64,000 nucleotides of DNA from DATAYA01 sp963754235. GTDB taxonomy: Bacteria; Pseudomonadota; Alphaproteobacteria; Acetobacterales; Acetobacteraceae. Below are positions 24,334 through 32,512 of the stretch, piece by piece. Numbering within the stretch: position 1 is the first letter of the stretch; every line of letters begins with the position of its first letter. Made by a program: the position numbers and the translations under genes. The notes under the pieces are model-generated. The model had not been told where the DNA came from. It ran no database searches and worked only from the letters and a program-made list of their open reading frames with translations. Location: positions 1 through 64,000 of the forward strand of contig CAVWFK010000036.1 in assembly GCA_963754235.1 (NCBI GenBank). Direction: 5' to 3'.

Positions 24334-24343
24334 TGTCTAGACA
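24334..24343. promoter_or_regulatory. Palindrome TGTCTAGACA overlapping the phnG start; PhnF operator candidate
   Basis: A perfect 10-bp palindrome that shares its last base with the phnG ATG (24343-24345). A second GTCTAG half-site lies at 24327-24332. PhnF-type GntR regulators bind short palindromes at phn promoters, so repression at or just after transcription start is plausible. The operator assignment is inference. Confidence 0.5.
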
Positions 24344-24810
24344 TGTCGGACGAGCCCGCAACGACAAACGAAATCGCCGCGCGGCAGCGCTGGATGGCGG
24401 TGCTGGCCCGCGCTTCCGCCGCCGAGATCGAGCGATTGCTGGCCGGCGCCCCTGCCCTCTCCGCGCACACCCGCCTGCGCGGGCCGGAAACCGGGCTCGT
24501 GATGCTGCGCGGCCGCGCCGGCGGCAGCGGGGCCGCGTTCAATCTGGGCGAGACGACCGTCACGCGATGCAGCGTGCGCAACGCCGAGGGCCGCGTCGGC
24601 CATGCCACGATCGCCGGCCGCGACCTGCGCGCCGCCGAGCTCGCGGCGGCGCTGGACGCGGCGCTGCAAGATGCCGCGCGGCGAGCGGTGCTGGAGGCGG
24701 CGGTGCTCGCACCCCTCGCGGCGGCGCAGGCAGCGCGGCGCGCGGCGCAGGCACGGCGCGCGGCGGCGACGCGGGTGCAGTTCTTCACGCTCGCGACGAT
24801 GCGCGCATGA
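24343..24810 (+). CDS. phnG: C-P lyase complex subunit PhnG
   Basis: A 155-residue subunit of the carbon-phosphorus lyase core (PhnGHIJ), needed with PhnI, H and L to attach methylphosphonate to ribose triphosphate. RQRWMAVLARA near 12, GPETGLVMLRGR near 46 and the closing TRVQFFTLA match PhnG. The ATG at 24343 was chosen because it gives the family N-terminus; an in-frame ATG at 24307 would add 12 residues. It is the first gene of the phnGHIJKLM run and overlaps phnH (ATGA). Confidence 0.9.
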   Translation: MSDEPATTNEIAARQRWMAVLARASAAEIERLLAGAPALSAHTRLRGPETGLVMLRGRAGGSGAAFNLGETTVTRCSVRNAEGRVGHATIAGRDLRAAELAAALDAALQDAARRAVLEAAVLAPLAAAQAARRAAQARRAAATRVQFFTLATMRA

Positions 24811-25382
24811 GCCTCGAACAGCCGGGCTTCGCCGATCCGGTCGCGGGCGCGCAATCCTGCTTCCGCGCGGTGCTCGACGCGATGGCGCGTCCGGGCCGCG
24901 TGCAGGCGGCGGGCGCCGGCCTTACCCCGCCCGCGCCGCTCGATCCGGCGACCGCCGCGGTGCTGCTGACGCTCGTGGACCCCGAGACGCCGCTCTCTCT
25001 GCCCGCCGCGGCGGCACCGGCGGCCGAGTGGATTGCTTTCCACTGCGGGGCGCCGGTCGTGCCGCGCATCGCCGAGGCGAGCTTCGTGCTCCGCTTCGAT
25101 CTGCCTGATTTCGCAACCTTGCAGGTAGGCACTCACGAGATGCCGGAACGCGGCGCCACGCTGATCCTGCAACTGCCGGCCCTCGGCAGCGGCGCCGCGC
25201 TCCACCTCGCCGGTCCCGGCCTCGCCGCCCCGGCACTCCTGCGCGCGACCGGCCTGCCCGGGGATTTCGCGGCGCGCTGGGCCGCCAACCACGCGCGGTT
25301 TCCGTGCGGCGTCGATCTCATCTTGTGCAGCGGCACCATGCTTGCCGCCCTGCCGCGCAGCGTCACGGTGGCGGCGGTCTGA
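24807..25382 (+). CDS. phnH: C-P lyase complex subunit PhnH
   Basis: A 191-residue PLP-transferase-like fold protein without cofactor that completes the PhnGHIJ complex. GFADPVAGAQSCFRAVLDAM at the start, ARPGR near 30 and CGVDLILC near 171 are typical. It is flanked by ATGA and TGATG overlaps, indicating translational coupling from phnG to phnI. Confidence 0.92.
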   Translation: MSLEQPGFADPVAGAQSCFRAVLDAMARPGRVQAAGAGLTPPAPLDPATAAVLLTLVDPETPLSLPAAAAPAAEWIAFHCGAPVVPRIAEASFVLRFDLPDFATLQVGTHEMPERGATLILQLPALGSGAALHLAGPGLAAPALLRATGLPGDFAARWAANHARFPCGVDLILCSGTMLAALPRSVTVAAV

Positions 25383-26485
25383 TGGCCTATGTCGCGGTCA
25401 AGGGCGGCGAGCGCGCGATCGAGGCCGCCCACGCCTGGCTCGCCGAGGAGCGGCGCGGCGATCCCGAATTGCCGGATGTGTCCACCGGGCAGATCGCCGA
25501 GCAGCTTGGCCGCGCGGTTGATCGGGTGATGGCGGAGGGATCGCTGTACGATCCCGGCCTCGCGGCACTCGCGATCAAGCAGGCGCAGGGCGATCTGATC
25601 GAGGCCGCGTTCCTGCTGCGCGCCTACCGCACCACGCTGCCGCGCTTCGGCGCCTCCGAGCCGGTGCGCACCGAGGCGATGGCGGTGCGCCGGCGCATCT
25701 CGGCGGTGTTCAAGGACCTGCCCGGCGGCCAGGTGCTCGGACCGACGACCGACTACACGCACCGGCTGCTCGATTTCGCGCTCGCGGCCGGCTCGACGCC
25801 GCCTGCCCCGCCTCAAGCTGTCGCGCCTCAAGCAATCGCCGAGGATGCACCGGCGCCGCGCGTCACCGACATCCTGGGCGGCGAAGGGCTGATCGAAGCG
25901 GACCCGGCAGGCGACGACATGCCCCCCGGCGACCTCACCCGCGACCCGCTGGCCTTCCCCGCGTCGCGCGATCTGCGCTTGCAGGCGCTCGCGCGCGGCG
26001 ACGAGGGATTCCTGCTCGGCCTCGGCTATTCGACTCAGCGCGGCTATGGCAACGCGCACCCGTTCGCGGGCGAGATCCGGATGGGCGAGGTAGCGGTCGA
26101 GATCGTGCCGCCCGAGCTCGGATTTCCGGTGGAGATCGGCACCGTTACGATCACGGAATGCCAGGTGGTGAACCAGTTTCGCGGCTCGAAAACTGTGCCG
26201 CCGCAATTCACCCGCGGCTACGGCCTCGCCTTCGGCCATGCCGACCGGCGCGCGATGGCGATGGCGCTGGTGGATCGCGCGCTGCGCGCCGCGGAGCTGG
26301 GCGAGGACGTGACGGCACCCGCGCAGAGGCAGGAATTCGTGCTGTCGCACTGCGATAACGTAGAAGCGACCGGCTTCGTCGAGCATCTCAAGCTGCCGCA
26401 CTACGTCGATTTCCAGAGCGAGCTGGAGACGATCCGGCGGCTGCGCCGTGACGCCGAGACCGCGATGCCGAAGGCCGCCGAATGA
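25382..26485 (+). CDS. phnI: C-P lyase complex subunit PhnI
   Basis: A 367-residue subunit with the ribose-transferring (nucleosidase-like) role of the core complex. MAYVAVKGG at the start, LYDPGLAALAIKQAQGD near 60, GYSTQRGYG near 215 and LPHYVDFQSELE near 340 are family segments. It has an Ala/Pro-rich insertion near 142-155 not seen in the E. coli protein. The start overlaps the phnH stop as TGATG; the 3' end overlaps phnJ by 4 nt. Confidence 0.93.
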   Translation: MAYVAVKGGERAIEAAHAWLAEERRGDPELPDVSTGQIAEQLGRAVDRVMAEGSLYDPGLAALAIKQAQGDLIEAAFLLRAYRTTLPRFGASEPVRTEAMAVRRRISAVFKDLPGGQVLGPTTDYTHRLLDFALAAGSTPPAPPQAVAPQAIAEDAPAPRVTDILGGEGLIEADPAGDDMPPGDLTRDPLAFPASRDLRLQALARGDEGFLLGLGYSTQRGYGNAHPFAGEIRMGEVAVEIVPPELGFPVEIGTVTITECQVVNQFRGSKTVPPQFTRGYGLAFGHADRRAMAMALVDRALRAAELGEDVTAPAQRQEFVLSHCDNVEATGFVEHLKLPHYVDFQSELETIRRLRRDAETAMPKAAE

Positions 26486-27321
26486 TGCAGGGCTACAACT
26501 TCGCCTATCTCGACGAGCAGACGAAACGCATGGTGCGCCGCGCGATCCTCAAGGCGGTCGCGGTGCCGGGGCATCAGGTGCCGTTCGGCTCACGCGAGAT
26601 GCCGCTGCCCTATGGCTGGGGAACCGGGGGGATCCAGGTGACGGCCGCGATCCTGGGTGCCTCGGACGTGCTCAAGGTGATCGACCAGGGTGCCGACGAC
26701 ACCACCAACGCGGTCTCGATCCGCCGCTTCTTCGCCCGCACCGCGGGCATCGCCACCACCACGCACACGGCCGATGCGAGCATCATCCAGACCCGCCACC
26801 GCATCCCGGAGGCTAGGCTGCGCGAGGATCAGATCATCGTCTATCAGGTGCCGCAGCCCGAGCCGCTGTACCGGCTCGAGCCGCGCCGCGCCGAAGCCAC
26901 GCGGATGCACGCGCTCGCCGATTACGGCCTGATGCACGTCAAGCTGTACGAGGATGTGTCCCGACTGGGCCAGGTCTCGATCAGCTACGATTATCCGGTG
27001 ATGGTCGCGGGACGCTATCTGGCGTCGCCCTCGCCGATCCCGGCCTTCGACAATCCGAAGATGCACAGGATGCCGGCGGTGCAATTGTTCGGCGCCGGGC
27101 GGGAGAAGCGCATCTATGCGATCCCGCCCTATACCGAGGTCCGCTCGCTCGATTTCGAGGACCATCCGTTCCGGCCCACCCGCGCGCCGCACGCCTGCGC
27201 GTTGTGCGGAGCGGCCGACAGCTATCTCGACGAGGTGGTGACGGATGATCGCGGCGGACGGATGTTCGTCTGCTCCGACACCGATCATTGCGAGCAGCGG
27301 CGCGGGGCGGCGGCGGCGTGA
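26482..27321 (+). CDS. phnJ: Carbon-phosphorus lyase, radical SAM subunit PhnJ
   Basis: Cleaves the C-P bond of ribose-1-phosphonate 5-phosphate with a 4Fe-4S cluster and SAM. The 279-residue chain carries Cys239, Cys242, Cys264 and Cys270 (ACALCG and VCSDTDHC), aligning with the four cysteines of the E. coli enzyme with an offset of two. YGWGTGGIQ near 44 is also conserved. All residues needed for activity are present. It overlaps phnI and phnK. Confidence 0.96.
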   Translation: MMQGYNFAYLDEQTKRMVRRAILKAVAVPGHQVPFGSREMPLPYGWGTGGIQVTAAILGASDVLKVIDQGADDTTNAVSIRRFFARTAGIATTTHTADASIIQTRHRIPEARLREDQIIVYQVPQPEPLYRLEPRRAEATRMHALADYGLMHVKLYEDVSRLGQVSISYDYPVMVAGRYLASPSPIPAFDNPKMHRMPAVQLFGAGREKRIYAIPPYTEVRSLDFEDHPFRPTRAPHACALCGAADSYLDEVVTDDRGGRMFVCSDTDHCEQRRGAAAA

Positions 27322-28091
27322 CCGCGCCCCTGCTCGAAGCCGAGCACCTCTCGCTCGCATTCGGCGCGGTGCAGGCGCTCGCTTGCGTCGATGCCGCGCT
27401 GTGGCCGGGCGAGGTGCTGGCGATCGTGGGCGAATCCGGCTCCGGCAAGACCACGCTGCTCAACGTGCTGTCCGGCCACCTCGCACCCGATCAGGGCCGG
27501 GTGTGGTATCGCGATCCCGCCGGGCTGCGGCACGACGTCCATGCGATGCCGGCCCCTGCGCTGCGCACGCTGCACCGCTCCGACTGGGGGTTCGTGCAGC
27601 AGGACCCGAAGCTGAGTTTGCGCATGGGCGTCTCCGCCGGCGGTAATGTCGGCGAGCGGCTGATGGCGCAGGGTGCCCGCCACTACGGCCGGATTCGCGA
27701 AGCGGCACTCGACTGGCTGCGGCAGGTGGAGATCGACGCCGATCGCATCGACGACCTGCCGCGCACCTTCTCGGGTGGAATGCTGCAACGCTTGCAGATC
27801 GCGCGCACCCTGGTCACGCATCCGCGGCTGGTGTTCATGGACGAACCGACCGGCGGCCTGGACGTGTCGGTGCAGGCGCGGCTGCTCGACCTGATCCGCA
27901 CCTTGGTGGCGCGATTGCAGGTCGCGGTGATGCTGGTGACGCACGATGTCGCCGTCGCCCGCCTGCTCGCCGGGCGGATCATGGTGATGCAGCGCGGCCG
28001 AGTGGTCGAAACCGGGCTCACCGACCAGGTGCTCGACGACCCGCAGCACGAATACACGCAACTGCTGGTAAGCTCGGTGCTGGCGGCATGA
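27318..28091 (+). CDS. phnK: C-P lyase ABC-type ATPase PhnK
   Basis: A 257-residue ATPase that docks on the PhnGHIJ core rather than a transporter. Walker A GESGSGKTT at 38-46, signature FSGGMLQR at 151-158 and Walker B LVFMDEPTGGLD at 171-182 are intact. The start is GTG at 27318-27320 overlapping the phnJ stop. A palindromic repeat of nearly 200 bp follows it, interrupting the otherwise overlapping gene series. Confidence 0.92.
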   Translation: MTAPLLEAEHLSLAFGAVQALACVDAALWPGEVLAIVGESGSGKTTLLNVLSGHLAPDQGRVWYRDPAGLRHDVHAMPAPALRTLHRSDWGFVQQDPKLSLRMGVSAGGNVGERLMAQGARHYGRIREAALDWLRQVEIDADRIDDLPRTFSGGMLQRLQIARTLVTHPRLVFMDEPTGGLDVSVQARLLDLIRTLVARLQVAVMLVTHDVAVARLLAGRIMVMQRGRVVETGLTDQVLDDPQHEYTQLLVSSVLAA

Positions 28092-28155
28092 CCACGCACC
28101 CCTCATGGCCGGCGAATGCCGGATCGTCGTCATGCTCGGCGAAGGCCGCACACTC

Positions 28156-28272
28156 GTCATGCTCGGCGGAGGCCGAGCATCCACGACTTTGCGGGCCCAC
28201 GAAAGGCGTGGATGGTCGGCCGGAGCCTGTCCTCGGGCGGGCCTTCGGCCCGACCCGGGGGCCGACCATGAC
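28156..28272. repeat. Family A palindromic repeat between phnK and phnL
   Basis: Third 117-bp copy (GTCATGCTCGGC ... GCCGACCATGAC). It is preceded by two truncated copies of the left end (about 28104-28155), giving a partly tandem array. It lies inside the phn operon and would fold into a strong hairpin in the transcript between phnK and phnL. Confidence 0.85.
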
Positions 28273-28287
28273 GGTGAGAATTGCGGC

Positions 28288-28989
28288 ATGACCACGCTGA
28301 TGCTGCGCGCCGAGGCGCTGGAGAAAACCTTCACCCTGCACCTGCGCGGCGGCCTCCGCCTGCCGGTGCTGCGCGACCTCGCACTCGACGTCCGTGCCGG
28401 CGAATGCGTCGCCCTGGCCGGGCCGTCGGGCGCGGGCAAGACCACGCTGCTGCGCAGCCTCTATGGCAATTACCGCGCCGGCGGCGGCCGCATCCTGGTG
28501 CGCCATCGCGGCGAGATGGTCGATATCGCGCGCGCCGATCCGCGCACCGTGCTCGCGGTCCGCGCCGAGACGCTCGGCCATGTCAGCCAGTTCCTGCGCG
28601 TGGTGCCGCGCGTGGCCGCCCTCGACATCGTGGCCGAGGCGGCGTTGGCGCGCGGTGCCGCACCGGAAGCGGCGCGGGAGCAGGCACGGGCGCTGCTCGC
28701 GCGCCTCGGCATCCCGCCGCGTCTGCACGCCCTGCCGCCCGCGACCTTCTCCGGCGGCGAGCAGCAGCGCATCAACCTCGCCCGCGCCTTCATCGCCCGC
28801 CATCCGGTGCTGCTGATCGACGAGCCGACCGCCTCGCTCGACGACGCCCGCCGCGACGTCGCGGTGGCGATGATGCGCGAGGCCAAGGCGGCAGGTGCCG
28901 CGATCGTGCTGATCGCGCACGACGTTGCGGTGCGCGACGCGATCGCCGATCGTCTGCTGACGCTGACGCCGTTGCAGGATGCCGCATGA
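28288..28989 (+). CDS. phnL: C-P lyase system ABC-type ATPase PhnL
   Basis: A 233-residue ATPase needed with PhnGHI for the first step of phosphonate activation. Walker A GPSGAGKTT is at 45-53, the signature FSGGEQQR near 152 and Walker B VLLIDEPTASLDD near 174. The ATG at 28288 is 16 nt after a palindromic repeat; an ATG four codons later is possible. It overlaps phnM by 4 nt. Confidence 0.92.
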   Translation: MTTLMLRAEALEKTFTLHLRGGLRLPVLRDLALDVRAGECVALAGPSGAGKTTLLRSLYGNYRAGGGRILVRHRGEMVDIARADPRTVLAVRAETLGHVSQFLRVVPRVAALDIVAEAALARGAAPEAAREQARALLARLGIPPRLHALPPATFSGGEQQRINLARAFIARHPVLLIDEPTASLDDARRDVAVAMMREAKAAGAAIVLIAHDVAVRDAIADRLLTLTPLQDAA

Positions 28990-30125
28990 CCGTCGAGACC
29001 GTGCTGACCAACGCAATCCTGGTGCTGCCGCAGGAGACCATGCCCGGCACGCTGAAACTGTGCCGCGGCCGTATCGCCGCCGTCGATGCCGGGCGCAGCG
29101 CCGTCCCCGCCGCCATCGACCTCGAAGGCGACATGCTGATCCCCGGCGCGGTCGATCTGCATTCCGACAACCTCGAACGCCAGGTGCATCCGCGCAGCAG
29201 CGCGCGCTGGCCCTCGCGCGAGGCGATGATCGCGCACGACGCGCAATGCGCGGCCGCCGGCGTGACCACCGTGCTGGACGCGCTCTGCGTCGGCGACCTC
29301 GGCTACGAGAAGGATCGCAACCGCACCTTCCAGGAAGGTGTCGCCGATCTCGACGCGCTCGAGGGCACCGGCCTGCTGCGCATCGAGCACTTTTTGCACC
29401 TGCGCTGCGAGATCCCCGCCCCCGACACGCTCGACCTCCTTGAGCCCGCGTCCGGCCATGCGCGCGTGCGGATGGCCAGCCTGATGGACCACAGCCCGGG
29501 CGTGGGGCAGAACGCCGACCTCGACCGCTATCGCGCGCTGCGCCGGCGCGATGGCGAGGACGATTCCAGGATCGAGCGCCGCATTGTCGAGATGCTCGAT
29601 CGCCGCGCCGTGCTGCGCGATCCCAATCGCCGCGCGCTCTTGGATCGGCTGCGGCGCGTGGGCGTGGCACTTGCCAGCCACGACGACCGCACCGAGGCGG
29701 AGGTGGAGGAGAATTATCGCGACGGCATCGCGATCAGCGAGTTCCCGGTGACGATCGCGGCCGCGCGCGCGGCGCGGGCACGCGGCATGGCGGTGATCGC
29801 GGGCGCGCCCAATCTGGTGCGCGGCGGCTCGCATTCCGGCAACGTCGCGGTCGTCGATCTGCTGCGCGCGGGGCTGGTTGATGCGCTCGCCTCGGACTAC
29901 GTGCCGGGCAGCCTGATCTCGGCCGCCTTCCGCGCCGCCGCCCTCGGCCTGCTGCCGCTGCCGCAGGCGGTGGCCCTGGTCAGCCTGCGTCCCGCGCGCC
30001 TCGCCGGCCTCGCCGACCGTGGTGCGATCGCACCCGGTCTCGCCGCCGATCTGGTGCGGCTCCGGGTCCATGACGGCATCCCGGTCGCGCGAGAGACCTG
30101 GCGGGCGGGCGCGCGCGTCGCGTGA
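28986..30125 (+). CDS. phnM: Alpha-D-ribose 1-methylphosphonate 5-triphosphate diphosphatase PhnM
   Basis: Removes pyrophosphate from the triphosphate product of PhnGHIL. The 379-residue amidohydrolase has GAVDLHSDNLER near 52, the MDHSPGVGQ motif near 165, LASHDDRTEAEV near 228, APNLVRGGSHSGN near 275 and ASDYVPGSL near 303. Metal ligands of the family are intact. It ends the phnGHIJKLM run. The IS110-type element begins about 40 bp later. Confidence 0.95.
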   Translation: MTVETVLTNAILVLPQETMPGTLKLCRGRIAAVDAGRSAVPAAIDLEGDMLIPGAVDLHSDNLERQVHPRSSARWPSREAMIAHDAQCAAAGVTTVLDALCVGDLGYEKDRNRTFQEGVADLDALEGTGLLRIEHFLHLRCEIPAPDTLDLLEPASGHARVRMASLMDHSPGVGQNADLDRYRALRRRDGEDDSRIERRIVEMLDRRAVLRDPNRRALLDRLRRVGVALASHDDRTEAEVEENYRDGIAISEFPVTIAAARAARARGMAVIAGAPNLVRGGSHSGNVAVVDLLRAGLVDALASDYVPGSLISAAFRAAALGLLPLPQAVALVSLRPARLAGLADRGAIAPGLAADLVRLRVHDGIPVARETWRAGARVA

Positions 30126-30180
30126 TAAAACCCGTGGGCAACTCCGTTGCAATATGCATCGTCATGTATGGACGGCCCCC

Positions 30181-30617
30181 GTCTGGCAAGGAGGTTTTGG
30201 CGGCGCTGGCGATTGGTCTGGAGCGGTCATGTATTCGGCCTGTTGCTGCGGTCGAATGCTGACCGCTGGCCCCGATGGGTTACGCGGGCCGGGTTCCAAG
30301 CATCGCGGCGCGCTGTGGGGCGCGATGACGAGACGGAGTGTCCCGGTCCAGGTCCTGACCATTTTGCCGTCGCTGCCTTCTGCTCCTTGCTGGGTCACTG
30401 GCTGCTCTTCAGGCGAGCGGCCAGAAAGGGGAAGGTTTCTTGGTTTGGCTGCTGCGGGGCGTTCCTTCGTCCCGGCCTTCGTCCCGGCCTGTGTGGTTGC
30501 GGGCGCCGCGCGCAGCGGCGGTCAAGGGGGGCCGGAGGCCCCCGCCGCAGGCGGCGCGCAGCGCCCTTGACGGCCGCGAGCACGGCACCACGCTGGAGTG
30601 GGCCGCAGCTGCGGCCA
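30181..30617 (-). ncRNA. Candidate bridge (guide) RNA region of the IS110-type element
   Basis: A 437-bp non-coding stretch between the left subterminal repeat and the transposase stop. It holds CATCGCGGCGCGCTG (30301-30315), which matches the right target flank CATCGCGAGGCGCGCTG except for two bases. It also holds GCGATGACG (30322-30330), the complement of the rebuilt target core CGTCATCGC. The two lie about 6 bp apart and can pair with each other. GC-rich inverted segments follow at about 30510-30570. Guide function, exact ends and strand are inferred. Confidence 0.4.
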
Positions 30618-31649
30618 TCATTGCGCCACCTGTGCCGCGGGGCGGCGATAGGTCTCACCGGAGATCAGCATCGCCCAGGCGATGCGGGCGGTTTTCGCCG
30701 CCTGCGCCAAGACCACGACCTTCACCGGCCGGCGAGCCAGGATGCCGCGCTGCCAGGCGGTGGCGCGATCGGTGCGGCTGCGGGCATAGCGCATGATCGT
30801 GCTGGCGCCGAGGGCCAACAGCTTGCGCAGCCGGATGTCGCCCTGGCGGCTGATGCCGCTCGCGCGCCGCTTGCCCGCACTCGAATGCTCAAGCGGTGTC
30901 AGGCCGCACCAGGCGGCGAAGTCGCGGGCGCTGCGGAACTGCCGACCGTCGCCGATTGCGGTGACGATGGCGTGGGCGGTGATCGGGCCAACGCCGGGGA
31001 TGGTGGCCAGCCGGCGCATCACCGGGTGCTCGCGGGCGGCCGCGACGATGCGTTCCTCCAGCGCCGCAATGTCGCGCTGCAACCTCTCGATGGTCTTCAC
31101 CATGATGCGCAGCGGCACCCGAAGCGGCTCCGGGATCGCAACCTCCGCCGTGTCGTCGACCCGCCGCGCCAGCTCGGCAAAGCCCCGCCGGCCCTGGGCG
31201 GCGATGATGCCGAACTCGGCCAGCAGGCTGCGCGCGCAGTTCGTCAGCTGGGTCTGCTGCTTCAGCAGCAGATCGCGCGCGCGTTCCAGGCCACGCGCGG
31301 CCTGCTGCTCGATGCTCTTGATCGGCACGAAGCGCATGTTCGGCCGGCACACCGCCGCGCAGATGGCTTCGGCATCACGCGCGTCGTTCTTGTTGCGCCT
31401 GACGAAGGGCTTCACATAGGCGGCCGGGATCAGCCGCACCTCATGGCCGAGCGCCCGCAGCTGGCGCGCCCAGTAATGCGCGCTGCCGCAGGCCTCGATC
31501 CCCACCAGGGCGGGCGACTGCTTGGTGAAGAACGGCTCGACCTGGGTCCGGCGCAGCTTCTTCTGCTCGATCACCTTGCCGGTGCTGTCGGCCACATGCA
31601 CCTGGAACACAGACTTGGCGATATCCAGGCCGATTATGGTAGCGTTCAT
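30618..31649 (-). CDS. IS110-family transposase
   Basis: A 343-residue recombinase. The N-terminal RuvC-like DEDD domain has Asp9 (IGLDIAKS), Glu52 (GIEACGSAHYW), Asp89 and Asp92 (KNDARDAEAI). A central coiled segment follows, then the C-terminal Tnp20-type domain (IPGVGPITA near 208, FAAWCGLTPLEHSSAGKRR near 242) that carries the catalytic serine region. The chain is complete with no frameshift, so the element may be active. The ATG at 31647-31649 was chosen because it gives the family start MNATIIGLDIAKS. Confidence 0.93.
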   Translation of the reverse strand: MNATIIGLDIAKSVFQVHVADSTGKVIEQKKLRRTQVEPFFTKQSPALVGIEACGSAHYWARQLRALGHEVRLIPAAYVKPFVRRNKNDARDAEAICAAVCRPNMRFVPIKSIEQQAARGLERARDLLLKQQTQLTNCARSLLAEFGIIAAQGRRGFAELARRVDDTAEVAIPEPLRVPLRIMVKTIERLQRDIAALEERIVAAAREHPVMRRLATIPGVGPITAHAIVTAIGDGRQFRSARDFAAWCGLTPLEHSSAGKRRASGISRQGDIRLRKLLALGASTIMRYARSRTDRATAWQRGILARRPVKVVVLAQAAKTARIAWAMLISGETYRRPAAQVAQ

Positions 31650-31724
31650 GACGGACGGTCTCCGTTGCTGGTTGGTCAAACCCCAGCTTGGCACATAGAT
31701 GCCGTCAGGGGGCCGTCCACCCAG

Positions 31725-31818
31725 CATCGCGAGGCGCGCTGCGCCGTGGCGATCCAGGCGGGCCGCTCCGTGCCTCCCGCCTGGATCGCCACGCCGCCCA
31801 GCGGCGGCTCGCGATGAC
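31725..31818. repeat. Family B palindromic repeat, split by the IS element
   Basis: Begins CATCGCGAGG at the IS edge and ends CTCGCGATGAC, with inner arms GGCGATCCAGGCGGG and CCCGCCTGGATCGCC. Its missing first bases (GTCAT) are found on the other side of the IS at 30161-30165. Other copies are at 39732-39816 and 56923-57020. The last bases contain the ATG used as start of the DUF1045 gene. Confidence 0.75.
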
Positions 31819-32512
31819 GGCTGCGCCAGGTCCCGTTCTGTCTAGGGTCGCGCTCTACTGGGCGCCGGCGGCCGACGATCCGCTGTGGCGTGCGGGCAAT
31901 ACATGGCTCGGCCGCGACCCCGAGACCGCCGATCGCCTGCTTCCTCCCGACCTGCCCGGCATCGCGGGCCTGACCGAAGCGCCGCGGCGCTATGGCTTCC
32001 ACGCGACGCTGAAGCCGCCGATGCGCCTCGCCGGATCGTGGCAGGCGTTCCGCCGCGACGCGGCGATGCTCGCCGCGCGCACCGCCGCCTTCCCGATGCC
32101 GCCGCTCGCGGTCGCCGACCTCGCCGGCTTCCTGGCGTTGCGCGAGGCGGCACCCTGCCCGGCGCTGCACGCCTTCGCCGATGCCTGCGTCGCAGCACTC
32201 GACGCGCACCGCGCGCCGCTTGACCCTGCCGAGCAGGCAGACCGGCGCGCGGCCGGCCTGTCGGCGGCGGAGGAGGCAAATCTGCTGCGCTGGGGCTATC
32301 CTTACGTATTCGATACGTTCCGCTTCCACGCGACACTCACCCGCCGGCTGAGTGCGGAAGAGCAGGCGTGGGTCGCCCCCGCCGCCCGCGCGCATTTCGC
32401 CGCCGCGCTCGCTGCCGATCGCCGGGTCACCGAACTCTGCCTGTTCACCGAGGCGGCCCCCGGTGCGCCGTTCATGCTGGCAGAGCGGCTGCCGCTAGCC
32501 GGTTCAGGATAG
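31814..32512 (+). CDS. DUF1045 phosphonate-metabolism protein (2H phosphoesterase-like)
   Basis: A 232-residue protein of the family that accompanies C-P lyase operons (TIGR03223). Two HxT motifs, GFHATLKPP near 57 and RFHATLTRR near 172, give the 2H phosphoesterase fold. It may act on cyclic or bis-phosphate ribose intermediates, which is inference. The only suitable ATG (31814-31816) lies within the terminal bases of a family B repeat. The 3' end overlaps phnN tail to tail by 41 bp. Confidence 0.85.
   Translation: MTAAPGPVLSRVALYWAPAADDPLWRAGNTWLGRDPETADRLLPPDLPGIAGLTEAPRRYGFHATLKPPMRLAGSWQAFRRDAAMLAARTAAFPMPPLAVADLAGFLALREAAPCPALHAFADACVAALDAHRAPLDPAEQADRRAAGLSAAEEANLLRWGYPYVFDTFRFHATLTRRLSAEEQAWVAPAARAHFAAALAADRRVTELCLFTEAAPGAPFMLAERLPLAGSG

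Larger units (their letters stand above)
30166..31724 (-). mobile_element. IS110-family (IS1111-group-like) insertion sequence
   Basis: About 1.56 kb. It has one DEDD transposase gene and a long non-coding segment on its 3' side. Twelve-base subterminal inverted repeats TGGACGGCCCCC (30169-30180) and GGGGGCCGTCCA (31708-31719) are present. The left flank ends GTCAT (30161-30165) and the right flank begins CATCGCGAGG (31725), so removing the element rebuilds the end of a family B palindromic repeat. IS1111-group elements are known for subterminal repeats, a downstream guide-RNA region and insertion into repeats. It separates phnM from the DUF1045 gene. Confidence 0.8.

Noticed and set aside
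28470..30152. Very long open frame on the minus strand opposite phnL and phnM
   Set aside because: The composition is antisense to well-supported phn genes; high GC leaves the opposite frame open. No domain is recognisable.
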